Source: Sander lucioperca (taxonomy: Eukaryota > Chordata > Actinopteri > Perciformes > Percidae). From it: 64,000 nucleotides of DNA. The translations under genes and the position numbers were made by a program. The stretch covers positions 34,611,090-34,675,089 of the forward strand of contig NC_050174.1 of assembly GCF_008315115.2 (NCBI RefSeq), in the 5' to 3' direction. How positions within the stretch are numbered: the stretch's first letter is position 1; the number at the start of each line of letters is the position of its first letter. Positions 1-12,578 of this stretch are shown one piece after another. The notes beneath the pieces were generated by a model. That model did not search any database. It worked only from the letters and a program-made list of their open reading frames with translations, and was not told the DNA's origin.

Positions 1-2877
1 ACGGACAGAGTAGGAGTATTAGAGTTAGGAGAGACGATGAGAGGATATGATAGATGTCAGAGAGATGATTTTTCTGTTTGGGATTGTAGCTGTGTTCGGG
101 CATGAGTGTTTACGGTGTTATGTATAGGCTGAGGAGACAATTTGGGAAGAGAGGAGGGAGGGAGGACATGGAGATAGGCGGATGAGGAGAGACAGTATTC
201 AGAGATGACGGACTCTAATGAGTAGAAGAAAAAGATCGGCTGAATAAAAAGCTCAGAATCTAATACTAGACAAAAAGACGCCTCTAACGGGGCAATGTAG
301 AGAGTCTGCGTGGAGAGAAGTCGGACGGAAGAAAGTACATATTGATTTGAGAGTTAGTGTATGAGAGAAACAAGAGAAGTAGCGAGAAGAAAGAGAAAGG
401 TGAAGAAAAGAGACAGGAAGGAAGACGAAAGAGAAACAGAAAGAAGAGAGCAAGAGAGAGAGAGAAGACAGAGAGAAAGACAAAGAGAAAGTGGAGAGGA
501 TAGATGGAGAGTGCTGTGGAAGGGTATAGGTATGATGGCGGTGAGAGACAGAATCTCGAACTTAAAAGAGCCACTGTAATGGGATCAGGGAGTTGAACGT
601 TCGTGACTGTTGAGTTACTCTCTAGGACGGAGAGGGAGACTGGTGGTGTTACGGCGAGTACCACTTATTGGTGATTATTGAGATGGGGGAGCGGATGTAG
701 TTTACCAAGAGAGAGAGACGAGATTGAGCGAGAGAGAGAGACAGAGAGAGAGAAGACAAGAGAGAGGAGAGACAGAAGAAAAGACCAGAAAGAGAGAGAG
801 CGAAAGAGAGAGAGCAGAAGAGACGATGAGAGAAGGAGAGAGACAAGAGAAAGCCAATTGCGAGAGTAGAGAGAGACAAGAAGAGAGAGACCAGAGAAAG
901 AGCGAGAGAGAGACAAATTGAGAGGAGAGGAGAGAGAAAGAGAGACATAATTGGAGAGAGAGAGCGACAGAGAGAGAGAGGAGAGAGAGAGACCAGAGAG
1001 AGGAGCGAGAGAGAGAAGAAATTGAGATGAGAGAGAGCGAGATAGAGAAGAGAATAGAGAGACCAAATTGCAATCTGAATAAGATAGAGAGTACAGATGA
1101 TCGAGAGCCAATTGGAAGAGAGAGAGAGACCAGCGAGATAGAGATAGACTAGGAGATACAGAGAGATATAGTAGAGACAGAATCTGCGAGAGAGAGCGGA
1201 GGTAGAGAGAGCTACAGATTGATGCAGAGATAGAGAGACATCAGAGAAAGACAAGGAGTATAAAGGAAAAATATTATAGAGGAGAATATACAAATTGTAT
1301 AGATGATAGATATGTCATATTGTTGAATAGATAGATGTATACAGAGAGAAAGACAGAGATCGAGCTAGAGATCGAGACAAATTGAGAGATAGATAGGGAT
1401 ATATAGAGAGAGCGCGAGAGTACAGAGTTGAAGAGAGAGAAGAACCGATAGATAGATAGGATGAGCGAGAAGACTCGCGACGAGATTAGCCAATATCCAT
1501 TGAAGATATAGATCGTAGACCAGAGGAGAGATATAGATCAGACAAATATAAGATCTAGATATTATAATGTCGACAGAGATATAGATTCACATATATATAG
1601 ATAGAGACAAAATATAGGAGAAGACATATATGTATTAGATCCAATTATTAAATATGAGTGGAGATATTATATACCGAAGAGATAAGAGTAATATTAGATA
1701 TCGGCTAGAGTAGTAGATAGAAATTGTAGATATAGAGCATATAGACATATTCTAGATATATAGAGGATAAATTGTAAGCTGCGAGATATAGAGATAGAGA
1801 CATATATAATAGAGGACAGATTGGATATTATGAGATAAGCGATACATATAGATAGTAGCTGAGACAGAGAGTCGAGACAGAGAGAGCGAGATGAGAGGTC
1901 GGGGCCTGGATTAGAGAGAGGAGAGAGACAGAGAAAGAACAGAGTAGAGCAGAGAGAGACAAATTGGAGTGAGGAGAGGAGTGGAGCCCTGGTCGTAGAT
2001 TAGAGATACAGAAGGTAGAAGAGGAGAGAGACAGGAGTAGAGAGTAGACAGAGAGAGACGAGCGAGAGAGCGAGAGCGACCAATTGTAAGAGAGAGAGCG
2101 ACAGAGAGAGAGAGACAGAGAGAGAGAGAGGATGAGAGAGAGACGATTGATAGAGACCGAGAGAGATAGAGAGCAGAGAGAGAGAGAGGAGGGAGAACAG
2201 AGAGTTACAAATTAATTATAAGAGCCATGATAGCGACAGAGGACAAGAGATAGACAAGAATTGAATAAAGAGTGATAGAGAGATTAGAGAAGCACTATTG
2301 GAGAGAGATAGAATAGACATAGAGAAAGACATAGAGAGACGAGCGTAGTGGCCTCCTAACTATGTGTGGTTTAGGAGGAGTAGATGATAACATGGGATCA
2401 GGTCGATGAGAAGAACAATTGAGAGAGAAGAGATAGAGAACAAATTGAGAGAGAGAGGAGAGTATTGTTGGTTTTTTTTTTGCTGGCTATGTGGTGGTGT
2501 GTCTTGAAGAGATAGAGAAGACAGAGAGAGAGACAGAGAATGGAAGACAAAGGGGGGTTGAGAGGGAGCAGATATAGAGACACGGCGGGGAGGAGATAGA
2601 GAGGAGGAGTAGCATGGTGTTTGGAGAGGGGTGGGGGAGTGACAGAGAGAAAGACAGCGAGGAGAAGATAGCACAGGATCGAGAGAGATCATATAGCGGA
2701 GAGAGACCAAGTGAGAGAGAGATAGCGAGGACGATTGAGAGAGAAGAGATGAGAGACAGAGAGAAAGACAGAGAGAGAGAAGAGAGAGAGAGACAAATTG
2801 AGGAGAAGATAGATAGATAGAAACAATTAGAGAGAGAGACGATTGAGAGAGAGAGGAAGACCGTAGAGATAGAGAGA
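1..2877. repeat. GA-rich low-complexity tract with CAATTG-type interruptions
   Basis: The + strand is overwhelmingly purine, mostly GAGA and GAGACAGA, for 2.9 kb up to the assembly gap. Short words of the type CAAATTG or CCAATTG recur, for example near 855, 915, 1063, 1110, 1380, 1960, 2082, 2440 and 2795. Between about 1290 and 1860 the tract shifts to GATATAGA-type sequence. The many Ser/Leu-rich or Arg/Glu-rich reading frames here are by-products of the repeat. Bordering a gap, it may contain collapsed or error-prone sequence. Confidence 0.9.
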
Positions 2878-3077
2878 NNNNNNNNNNNNNNNNNNNNNNN
2901 NNNNNNNNNNNNNNNNNNNNNNNNNNNNNNNNNNNNNNNNNNNNNNNNNNNNNNNNNNNNNNNNNNNNNNNNNNNNNNNNNNNNNNNNNNNNNNNNNNNN
3001 NNNNNNNNNNNNNNNNNNNNNNNNNNNNNNNNNNNNNNNNNNNNNNNNNNNNNNNNNNNNNNNNNNNNNNNNNNNNN
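2878..3077. other. Assembly gap, 200 N
   Basis: Exactly 200 N bases separate the GA tract from ordinary sequence. A round number suggests a placeholder gap of unknown true size, so distances across it should not be trusted. Confidence 0.99.
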
Positions 3078-6000
3078 CCATATTTTTAGGGTGCGATAAT
3101 TTTTTCATGGATGCTGACAGTTGGTCTTAAATAAATGAATATGGAATAGATGCTTTTGACTGCTTGCTGGTAGATCATGTGCTTTCATTTCTTTTGTGCA
3201 TATCGACAGCAGTGTGTTACGCCCGTTTGGCTTTCTAGCATCGGTAACAGAACATGAAATGCACAACAATACCGTCACTGAGCTTTATATACAATGGCAA
3301 AGCATCGTGTTTGAGATACAAATCTATTGACAGATCACAACAGTTCACCAAAGGCCGCGCTCACGATTGCTTTTCATTGAGTAAGCTGTGGATTACTTTC
3401 GGATGGAAGGGATTAGTTGTTGGGCAGAACTTCAAAACTCCCACCGTTGTCTGAAAAATGGATCTATGTAAGTAAGTAAGTGGCTAGCTCGAGAGCACAT
3501 TGAACAACACTCTTCTGAAGCTGACCAAAGTGCTGTGCAAAAAAAGCCTACGGCCGGTATAAAGAACATTGAAATGTAAATAAAGTAGATCTGACTTCCT
3601 TGTGTTTTAGCATGCTGCTGTGGTTGGCCGGGATGTTCAGCGGGCCTCTCTCTGGCCAATCTGCCCGCTGCTTACCATTCCGCCTTCCTGGCAGCAGTGA
3701 GACGTGTTGGCTGTCAGAAGCATATCGTGCCCGAGACCCTGGGATCGCTCAGAGACACCGGGTCGCACCGCAGACACAATTAACAGCGCCGCTCACACTG
3801 GCTGGCATGGTGTTCGGCAGACGCTCCCAATGTAGACCCGCTGACAAACAGAGACGTTCTGCAGAGCACACACGAGGCTTCCTCGGAGATTACGAGTGCA
3901 GCGAACATCCTGGCGCTTTCCAGCACGCACATCCATATTCACCTCGCACATGGCGAAGACAATCAATAGTGTGTCACCCAAAACAACTGCAGGCTGCAAC
4001 CGCGGAGATATATATGAAGGGAGCAAAGTGTAGTCCAGCTGTGGAGTGTGTCCGCTGGTCAACAGAGGAGACGAAAGTAAGCGGAAAAGCATGTCTGACT
4101 AAGCGACTGTCTGCCTGGCTGGGGCCTGTGGACGCACCTACAGGGATGGATCAGAGGAGGAGAAGACCTCACGGAACAGCCTGCAGCAGGAGGAACCATT
4201 GTGACTCCACCACTCAAATCTGCTTCTGAGGAAGACACACGCTCAAGGATGAAGCAGGATCAGTGATGCACGCCTATGTACAGTACAGTACGTAGATGCT
4301 CGGATCACAGTTTGCACATGACTCTAATTCTGCTACGCTGGATGGTCGGCTGGGGCTCGTATTAGCGATGGACTGTCTGTCCGAAAAACGCCCACATAAG
4401 GGGTCTTCTTTTCTGACGAGGCCCACGGCTGGGGCCAGTCACAGCCTGATGGCACTGTAGACGTTTCTCCGTGAGAACACACTCATGGATGAATTGTCAA
4501 AGTTGAGAATTAAAAGCCCCTTTATAAGACGATTCCATATCGCCTGACAATAATGTCAGTGCTAAAGCTAACGGACACTTGAAAATCTGTTTCTAGTTTC
4601 ACCAAGCCATACTGTCGTTTTGTGCGCCGCCTGGGTAGCGCTCACCTGGTAGATCGCGCGCAGAGGTGTGGTTGTGTGTGTGTCTGGGTAGTGTGTGTGT
4701 GTGTGGGTGTGTGTGTGTGTTAGGAATCCCAAACACACCAATAGTGATGTCACGAGAACCGATACTACGACTCTTCCGGTTCTAAAACACCGACGAAGCC
4801 TCATTTTTGACGCAACGTAGGCACCGTTAGCGACGATGCCAGTGGTCGCAGCAGCGCTGCTGCGCCTCTCCAGAAACTGATGGGGCAGTAAAACGCTTCA
4901 GAGGGTTCCCGTTGATACAGTCAGAAGAAGGAGGTCCGACGAGAAGAGATGTAGTCCGAAGGCACGTCTTTCTAGTTCGGTACATACGAGACTCCGTCAA
5001 CTCTAACTGACTAAAAAAACGACATGTTCACTGCAAACCACATGGTCCTCTCTTCCTGATTTACAGCCCACCCTCTCTTGGCTGCAAATAAATCACGTTG
5101 TCGGCTTCTATGGCCGCTGTACAGGCTACACGTTGTAAACAGCCGTGGCTCGCTTCCTCATGGATTTGCATAAGAGACGAGCATGGATTGACAGGGTTCG
5201 GAGGGGAGCCCGTACGGTCCAAGTGAGAGTGCTCACAAAGCGATACAAGCCAACATGGAGCTCGGCTCTTCTCGCTTGTTGGCCATACGCTTTTTTGTGG
5301 TTGGCTCACGATGGGCATGCGCACCAGCACAATTGTGTTTGCGTTGTCGTAGCCACTGGTGTCGCAACATGCGCGTTCATGAGCTTCTCTGTCGGGTCGC
5401 TTACAGTGGCGAACTCATGAACTCGCCGTGTCATTGTCTAAAATATTCACTAACGGTAAACACTGTTTTTGTGTTGTTCCATATTGGTTTACATGCTTAG
5501 CTAAATAAACGATAGATGTATTGAGCTAGACACACAAGGAGATTATACATTGTGGTGTACTAGCTAGCGCTAGCTAGCTGTTAGCCTGCAGTTTTGGTGA
5601 TACAGAGCTCATCCATGGCTTCAGCTCTCATCCACGTTACAAGCTTGACAGCATCCAGCCCTCGGATGATATCTATAGAGAGAACCACGGCGATGTACTC
5701 ACTATGGTCTGTAGTAACGTATGTAGGCGATATAACTAGCTATGTATAGATCTTTCTTACAGCCATGCTAGCTACCCTGATGCTTAGCCGCTAGCTAGCT
5801 AGCCGATAGACCGCCAGTTGGGAAACATAATGACGTGAATCCACGTCGGTACAGGCTTGCCAGCAGCTACCTACATACATCCGGGGATGTATCATGACGT
5901 CAGTAGATAATACCTAGGGACGTATTCATAGACCACATGGGAATTACAACCATTACGCTATATCCATAGTACAGACTAGCTACAGACCGCGGGAGAACCG

Positions 6001-7228
6001 CATGTGGAGCTGGGCGGTGGCGCAGTCCGCGGCTCTGACTCGCGTTGCTCCACTATGCGCGGTCATCATGCCAAATTTATATAATTCTGGACTTCGCTTC
6101 TAGTGAATGTTAAAAATTTAAAAACGTACGTTGTAAACAGGACCTTTCAGTGTTCGGTGGTAAGTTGATATACAGAAGAAACAAATCTGATCGCTGTGAA
6201 CTGAAATAGAGACGTTTCCTTTCACATGCAAAGTCTAGGTGAAAAGGCTGTGCTGGGCCATGGGGTTGCCGTACCACCGTTATCGCGACCATGGTGGCTT
6301 TTGTAGGACTCCGGCGCTCTTCTGATTGGCGTGCATGCTCATCCGGTAACGTTAGCAGGTGGTAGCAGGGTCTAGCATGGCTGCGTATAGCACGGTTAGC
6401 CAGGACCAGTCGGGATCACACTTTACTGCTGTGTCTCAGTTGTTTTGCAAGTCAACCAAACTCGCTACTCTAGCTAATCAATGGGCGTACACAATTTTGA
6501 AATGACATAAAATGTCGTGTCCTTGTAGCGGGATAATTAGCCTGAAGCTAATGCTGCTACCTGTTCAGGAGGAGGAATTAGCACAACTCTTCAATACATC
6601 TCCATGATGTACCGTGGTTTGTCACGTCTCTGGTCACGCAACTGTAGAAGAAACACTGTGGTTGGTTTAGCACTGAGTACCTTAGAAAAGATGCTGACGT
6701 CTGGACTATGTCTGAGGACCATAGTGGGTGCACTATGACCATAATGTACTGTAGTATGGTGTTCTATGCTCTATTGCTCATGTTGGTAGTCGTGTTATGA
6801 CATTTTGATATCTTTCAAATATTTTAATAATGACGTTTCAAGTATAACGACATGGAATCTTAGAGAAATCCTTTTTTTACGTGTTATTGTGATGGTGTTA
6901 GCGTCATATATGTTGGGTGTGTGTAGGTGGGCTGTGTATGTATATGTGTGTGTCTCTATGTGTATGTATATGTAAAATGTGTATGCTGTGTTATCTGTGT
7001 GCGTGTATCGTGTGAATGTGTGTGTATATAGATATGTGTGTGTGTGTATAGGTGTAGGTGAGATAGGAGTGTACGCTCATTTTGAAACTGCTCTGTGGGT
7101 CGTATTACGTAACGACCCATATCCCGTATGGTTTTGAGGACGTGTTGATTGCCGGAATGATAGTTGTATAGCAGTAACTCCTGTTTTTCTTGAGTGTTTC
7201 TCAAATACCAGTAAAAGCAGCCAAACGA
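3078..7228. other. Intronic stretch with no supported gene
   Basis: Mostly unique-looking sequence. It holds a GT microsatellite at about 4673-4720, a region with many GCTAGCTAGC words at 5560-5830, and a degenerate TG/TA tract near 6914-7066. Parts around 5040-5480 and 6230-6480 have the look of old interspersed repeats, but I found no ends or duplications. Open frames such as the one at 3600-4229 show no recognisable domain. Confidence 0.6.
6914..7066. repeat. Degenerate TG/TA microsatellite
   Basis: Alternating TGTG, TATG and TATATG words dominate this stretch, with interruptions such as AGGTGGGC. It is a decayed dinucleotide repeat. Confidence 0.8.
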
Positions 7229-7660
7229 GAGAAGGCATAAGAGAGAGTGCCGAGGTGGAGGGGAGGGGGGAAAAGGAAAGGGGAAAAGAAAGAGGCAGAA
7301 AGAGGGGGGGGCCAAAAGAAGGAGGAAAAGGGGGGACTGGGGGGGGGGCAAACAAAAGAAGCATCAGGGCAGGGAAGGCCGGAAGAACGAAGGTCTAGGC
7401 GGTACAAGAGGCAAGAGGTTGGGGCGGCGGTAAGGCGGGTTGCATGTGGCGGGGCATGGGGTGAGCGGGGAGCGTTCAGAGTGAGTGAAGGGGGGGGGGA
7501 AGCGGCGTGGAAGGAGGGGAATGATGCAGGAAAAGAGGACACAGAGGTAAGGAGCCGGGGAGGGGGGAAAAGCATGGAGGCAGGAGAGGAATCAGGCCAG
7601 GAGATAGAGAGCCTGGAGAGTCTCGACGCTCGCAGGCTGGCGGCCGGATGAGCAGTCGTC
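7229..7660. repeat. G-run-rich purine tract
   Basis: The + strand is almost all purine with many runs of four to ten G, notably 7260-7350 and 7488-7500. Several runs lie within a few bases of each other, so G-quadruplex folding is plausible on this strand. A continuous frame (7247-7651) runs through it, but its composition (Gly, Glu, Arg, Lys) follows from the repeat. Confidence 0.8.
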
Positions 7661-7689
7661 TCGCGATCGAGCGCGGTCTGCCCCGTTAT

Positions 7690-7832
7690 CTCTTCTCTCT
7701 CTCTCTCTGTTTGCCTATGTATCTTGTTACTGTCTCTCTCTCTCTCTCTCTGTCTTGTCCTTGGCCTATCTCTCCTCTCTTCTCTCTCTCTCTCTGTCTG
7801 TATCTATCTGTCGCTCCTCTCTCTCTGACACG
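7690..7832. repeat. CT-rich microsatellite
   Basis: Interrupted TCTCTC runs lie directly between the G-rich purine tract and the CpG-rich GCGA block, so strand composition flips from purine to pyrimidine within about 30 bases. Confidence 0.85.
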
Positions 7833-8330
7833 CGCGCGAGAGGAGACCGAGCAGAGCGGACACCGCGGCCGAGGAGAGAGGAATACGCGCGACGCGCGCG
7901 AGCGCGAGCGCGCGCGCGAGAAGAGAGCGCGTGCGGCGCGACGACAGCAGATGTGTGAGGCGGAGCGCGGCGCTAGCGAAGCAAGCGAGAGGATCGCGCC
8001 AGCCGCGGACGACGGAACCGCGTCCGCGAGCGGTAGCGCCGCGCAGAGCTGCGCGCGCGCGAGAGCGACGCGGTCGGGACAAAAAACAGACGCGCGAGCG
8101 CGCGCGAGCGCGAGGCAAACGGGCGCGGCGCAGTCGAGAGAGCGGACAAGCGAGCGAGAGAAGCGCGCGCGGCCGAGACGACGCGGGAAAAGGACAGCAA
8201 GGAGACAAGAAAGCAGCGAGGAGAGAAGCGCTAGAGATCGAGCCAGATAGAGCTGCGAGAGAACAAGACGACGAGAGAGACCCCGGCGATCTAGAGACTC
8301 AGCGACTCTCGAGCGGCAAAGATTAACGCA
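7833..8330. repeat. CpG-rich GCGA/GCGAGA simple-sequence block
   Basis: About 500 bp built from GCGCGAG, GAGCGC and CGAGAGA words, with by far the highest CpG density in the window, including GCGCGCGCGAG runs. It resembles a CpG island by base count but is simple sequence. I saw no TATA box, exon or start site, so a promoter call is not supported. Its overlapping frames rich in Arg, Ala and Ser are artefacts of the repeat. Confidence 0.75.
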
Positions 8331-8423
8331 CGCCCCCCAGAGCGCCCTATGGCGCCGAGAGAGCTCGCTGAGCTCGAGTAGATATAGAACTCGCTAAAGA
8401 TAGATGCGAAGAGCTCACCACTC

Positions 8424-8463
8424 CTAGACAGCTCCTCTCTATATATCTCTCTCTCTGCCCCTG

Positions 8464-8534
<71 letters not shown>

Positions 8535-8549
8535 CCACTCTCTCTCTCT

Positions 8550-8595
<46 letters not shown>

Positions 8596-8639
8596 CTCTG
8601 CCCCTCCTCTCTCTCTTCTTCTCCACTCTCTCTCTCTCT

Positions 8640-8724
<85 letters not shown>
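8424..8724. repeat. CT array punctuated by TGCCCC about every 50 bp
   Basis: Long CTCTCT runs are interrupted by TGCCCCT at about 8456, 8508, 8558, 8599, 8648 and 8702. The spacing of roughly 40-54 bp indicates a minisatellite whose unit is a CT run plus the TGCCCC word, not a plain dinucleotide repeat. Confidence 0.88.
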
Positions 8725-8725
<1 letters not shown>

Positions 8726-8829
8726 TGTAATATTGGCCTACATCACAGTTCTTCAGTGTTTGTGTAATCCTGAGGTTCCGGCATTAGACCGTATAGTCAG
8801 CAGCACACAGAACTGGGTGGCTCAGGTTG

Positions 8830-9119
8830 GTTGTGAGTTGTTTGGTCTCTAAAATGTCAGAAACTGGAGAAAAAAACCGATCATTGTTTCCCAAAAAGCC
8901 CAAGATGATGTCCTCAAATTGGAGGACGTCTTGTTGTGTCCCCAACTCAAAGATATTCAGTTTATTGTCACAGAGGAGAGAAGAAACTAGAAGATATTCA
9001 CATTTAACAAGCTGGAATCATCTGTCTTTCCATAGAAAATGATTCAAACATCAAAATAGCCTAATCATAGGCGATTAATTCATTACTTGACAGCTAGTTG
9101 ATCAATCTTTGCAGCTCTA
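8830..9119 (+). mobile_element. hAT-like MITE, family A copy 1, 5' truncated
   Basis: It shares the family core (TTTCCCAAAAAGCCCAAGATG, CAACTCAAAGATATTCAGTTT) and the 3' end ATCTTTGCAGCTCTA with copies at 12.6, 18.3, 37.1, 46.6 and 50.6 kb. The left end is missing: homology begins near GAGTTGTTTGGTCTCTAAAA. The family is assigned to hAT because the copy at 12579 has an 8-bp target duplication. Non-autonomous; the short reading frame inside is not a gene. Confidence 0.85.
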
Positions 9120-9146
9120 TTTGGATGCAACACTTCATTGGCTTTG

Positions 9147-9147
<1 letters not shown>

Positions 9148-9198
<51 letters not shown>
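9148..9198. repeat. (CA)n microsatellite
   Basis: About 25 uninterrupted AC units directly follow the family A copy. Confidence 0.97.
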
Positions 9199-9201
<3 letters not shown>

Positions 9202-9755
9202 CAAGGCAAACAGGGATGTTGTGCCCAGTGTTTAGGGAACCTTGCTGGGTGGATCAAGGCTGGATAAGTGGTTAAGGTATGAGGGAGGCCTTACAGGCCC
9301 TGTAATGGCTGGATGGTTTAGCTCTAATCCGATTGGGCACGCTGGGAGACTGGATGCAGGCGGCATCAGGTCCTCACAGCCAGACAACCAGTGAGCTCAC
9401 ACCTGCCACTCTATTGCATCTCAATGTTCTAGCTGATTACTGACAGTAATTTAAAAATCTAATTAAATCTGATTCACTATCAAGCAGGATTTGTAGAAAT
9501 ACAGATTATTAGCTGGTTTTGTTTTGGCTCAATTACCCACTTAGATAGATACGAGCTCTGCCAGCTCGATATCTCCAGCAGCTCAGCACGCCTTAACACC
9601 TGCAAACGTTTAACACCAGGTCTGCCTTTTGGTCAGTGGGGCGGTGTAATGTTGTGGGGTTAGAACGAGACGCCCACACACAGGATTGGGCATCAAGGAC
9701 CACTTCCAACTTGGAATCCTTTAACTTTTGTGTTGTCTTCCCGGGTCAAACACTC

Positions 9756-10012
9756 TTTTAGGTACCAGCTACACTCTGGTAGTTGGAGAAATGCCAGTTC
9801 ACCTCCTGGGCACTGCCAAGGTGCTCTTGAGCAAGGCTCCGAACCCCCAACTGCTCAGGGCGCCTTTCCATGGGCAGCCCCCCCACTCTGACATCTCTCC
9901 ATTAGTGCATGTAGAGGTACTGAGCATGTGTGTGTAATTCAGGCCTGTGTGTAATAATAACAGAGTGAAAACATTGTAATTTCCCCTTGTGGGATTAATA
10001 AAGTATAAATTA
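9756..10012 (+). mobile_element. SINE-like or LINE 3'-end retroelement fragment
   Basis: It contains CTTGAGCAAGGC followed by CCGAACCCCCAACTGCTC, a module shared in diverged form with the V-SINE-like element at 16449. It ends in GGGATTAATAAAGTATAAATTATTATT, the style of tail seen on non-LTR retroelements in teleosts. No A/B-box head was recognised, so it may be a 5'-truncated copy. Family name not assigned. Confidence 0.65.
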
Positions 10013-11270
10013 TTATTATTGTTATTTAGACATTGTTTTTACGTTTATGTTGCTTTTTCCCCATGTTATGCTTGCTTTTTTTCCTTTTTGTCGCTTATTT
10101 CAACGTTTTTTGGCAGTTTTTTCATTAACACCAGTATATTCACCACTAGACCTATTTATTTGCACTAGTTTTACACTTATTTTTTGGAATTCATGGTCAA
10201 TAAACCTCATTTATATGAAATGTTCTAATTTTTGTGTAAGAAAAAAGCAGAAATGATGAATGATTTGGACTAACTGTTAAGATCAGAGGAAGGAAGGTAA
10301 TGTATAATCACAGATCTGTCAAAGTTTAGTCAGGATAATGCTATGAAATTTAATACAACACCCACAATTCAATGCAAGTAGATCTCGTATTTTACGAAAA
10401 TAGTTCACTGAAACGTGTTTCTGAAAACATTTTAAGAGAGAAATAGGCCGTGCAGTTGCTGAATCTGTCTTCATTTCAGATCGACAAAGGTCAGTTTAAA
10501 AGATTTTCGTCAGATTTTGAGAGCCGCTCATCCCGCTCGTCATTTCCTGGGTTAGCACTCCACCAATCAGATTGGTCATTGAGTCTGACTGCCCGCCCTC
10601 CGATTCAACGTGTCGAATCGGCCCAAATGAAGGCCGACGGCTCCTCCGACTGACGACGGCGCGGAACACACCGAACAGACACGAGTCACCGACCTCGCCA
10701 GACTGTCTGACGACGGATTATTGGCTCGGTGTGTCAGCGCCTTAACAGAATTGTTCAAATCCAAACCTAGGGCACCCATCGGTGGCTCTTGTTGAAGGGA
10801 GCTAATGAATATTCAGAAGCTACATGGCATGTAAGGAACCAGATGAGCAGAGGAAAGTATTCAGAGCAGCATGTCATTGGGGTTGTTGAAGTTTAACCAA
10901 TCAAGCCCCCAGAAAAACATGAGCCGGATTCCCAAAATGGTGAAAAGAAGGAAAAGAACTTGTTGAGATTAAAAGCGAGGAAGCAGTGGTGGAAAACATG
11001 AGTGGCAGAAGCAATCCTCTAAAGCAATCTATAGCAGCCCATCCAACCTTGAAGGAGCTTACAATAGCCTGAGCCGTTTCCTCAGCATTAGCAGTCTTGT
11101 GTGGGATGCTGTATAATCTACCTGCCAGATTAAGATGACATGGTCATTGTCTAGAAGAGAGAATTGAATTATGGTGTGTGAAGGCGGTTTAAATGAGATT
11201 ATGGGGGAAAGAACTCATCCAGCATGCGTGAGATGTACAAAGTCAGGGGCTCGGCACACCGACTACACAC
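10013..11270. other. Intronic stretch with one TE remnant, no gene
   Basis: AT-rich unique sequence to about 10440, then the TIR element remnant at 10440-10741, then unique sequence to the microsatellite at 11271. No splice-bounded coding segment is seen. Confidence 0.6.
10440..10741 (-). mobile_element. Harbinger-like TIR element remnant
   Basis: Read on the minus strand, one end begins GGCGCTGACACACC directly after TTA, followed by GC-rich sequence (GTCTGGCGAGGTCGGTGACTC) and AATCTGATTGG. Only this end is recognisable; the other fades near 10440. Assignment to a TWA-target (PIF/Harbinger) family rests on the TTA flank and TIR style and is tentative. Confidence 0.5.
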
Positions 11271-11285
11271 TCTCTCTCTCTCTCA

Positions 11286-11329
<44 letters not shown>
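11271..11329. repeat. (TC)n(AC)n compound microsatellite
   Basis: A short TC run passes into about 20 AC units. Confidence 0.97.
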
Positions 11330-11332
<3 letters not shown>

Positions 11333-12570
11333 TCTTAAACTCATGCAGTGTAAGCTATTTTGCATACACTCCAGCCCCAACACAAAAGATGCAAACGTAC
11401 AGTGCACACTTAAACATGCAAATACTTCATGGACTCACAGTGGTGCATCACTGCAGATTGAAAATAGGGGAAACACAATGGATGTTTGGCGTTATTTTTG
11501 GCCAGTTTGGCTGGTTATTGAGTGACTGTGCAGTGATGGGGAAAACACTGCATTAGCCTATATTCATAGGCCACACCACATCCTCCTCCTGTTTTGCTGC
11601 ATCCTTCTAAGCAGAGCTGATGATTTCCTGTGTGTGTTTGTGGTGACAGTGCATCCTCTGTCTGTGACTCTGATTTCTTCACACGGATGTGTTTACTGCG
11701 TCGGCTTGCCAGGGTTCCCCTAACACGAGTATATGGGCTAATCCCCAGTTTGTGTGTGATTAGCCTAACAACTCTGCAGCATATTTAGTACATGTATCTG
11801 CTCTGTTTAAGCACAGCTAATCTTCTAGCATCCCCAAACTGCTCGGTTCTCATGATCCTCCCTCTCCATGTTTACACTTAAACTCTGTCTCTTTTCATGC
11901 TTTTCCTCAGGCTCTGTGTGCACACATGTGTGGATGTTTTTGCGCGTTTGCGTAAAACTGTACGGGTTACTGTGCTCGCGTGTTTGTCCACCTGTGCATG
12001 TGGGCGTGGGTCTGCTCTGTGATGCAGTTTTAATTCCTGTGGATGCTGTTATTTCAGAGGATGTCACTGTGTTTGTGTCTCCCCTGAGGGACGGGAATAT
12101 GTTCAGAGATGCTGCAACCGCAGCTTGCCATTTATTTTATCGCCGTTGATCATCAGGTGATAGGGCGCACAAAGGCTTTACAAACAATAGTGATGCTATC
12201 AATTAATCACATTTACAGTATTGTGCTCCATCAGATAGGCATGATCTCATCCTTCTGAGCGGTGTGTATGCCACGCACACACGGTAATGCATGTGTGTTT
12301 GACTCTGTGCCTGTACATGGATTGAGGGTGGATGGATTAGAATTAGCAGATGGACTGTATTTGCATTAGCCACCAGGGTGCTAACGCAGACAGAGTCAAT
12401 CTGGTGTGCAAGGCTGAGAGCAGGTTGTTGCTCTCTGGGGTAGAGCCAGGCCGGGACACCCTGTCTGGGACTTTTAGCTGCAGGGGGTCCAGTCTGTCTG
12501 CATGTGTTAGCTAATGTCAAGGGGGTCAGTATAGCACAGGTCGGTTCAGTGCAAACTTTGATTTGAGTAG
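11330..12570. other. Intronic stretch, no feature recognised
   Basis: Unique-looking sequence of moderate GC content with TG-rich patches. Reading frames are short and lack domains. No inverted repeats or TSDs found. Confidence 0.55.
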
Positions 12571-12578
12571 CTGTGTTT

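Noticed and set aside
649..1293. 214-codon and overlapping Ser/Leu-rich frames in the GA tract
   Set aside because: Simple GA repeats stay open in several frames; all are by-products of the repeat.
3600..4229. 209-codon open frame on the + strand
   Set aside because: No recognisable domain, no splice context and a composition typical of chance frames in GC-balanced DNA.
6377..6505. 42-codon frame with ATG in a CpG-containing region
   Set aside because: Too short, no homology recognised, no promoter or splice evidence.
7247..8326. Several long overlapping Arg/Gly/Ser-rich frames
   Set aside because: They translate G-rich and GCGA simple sequence in several frames on both strands.
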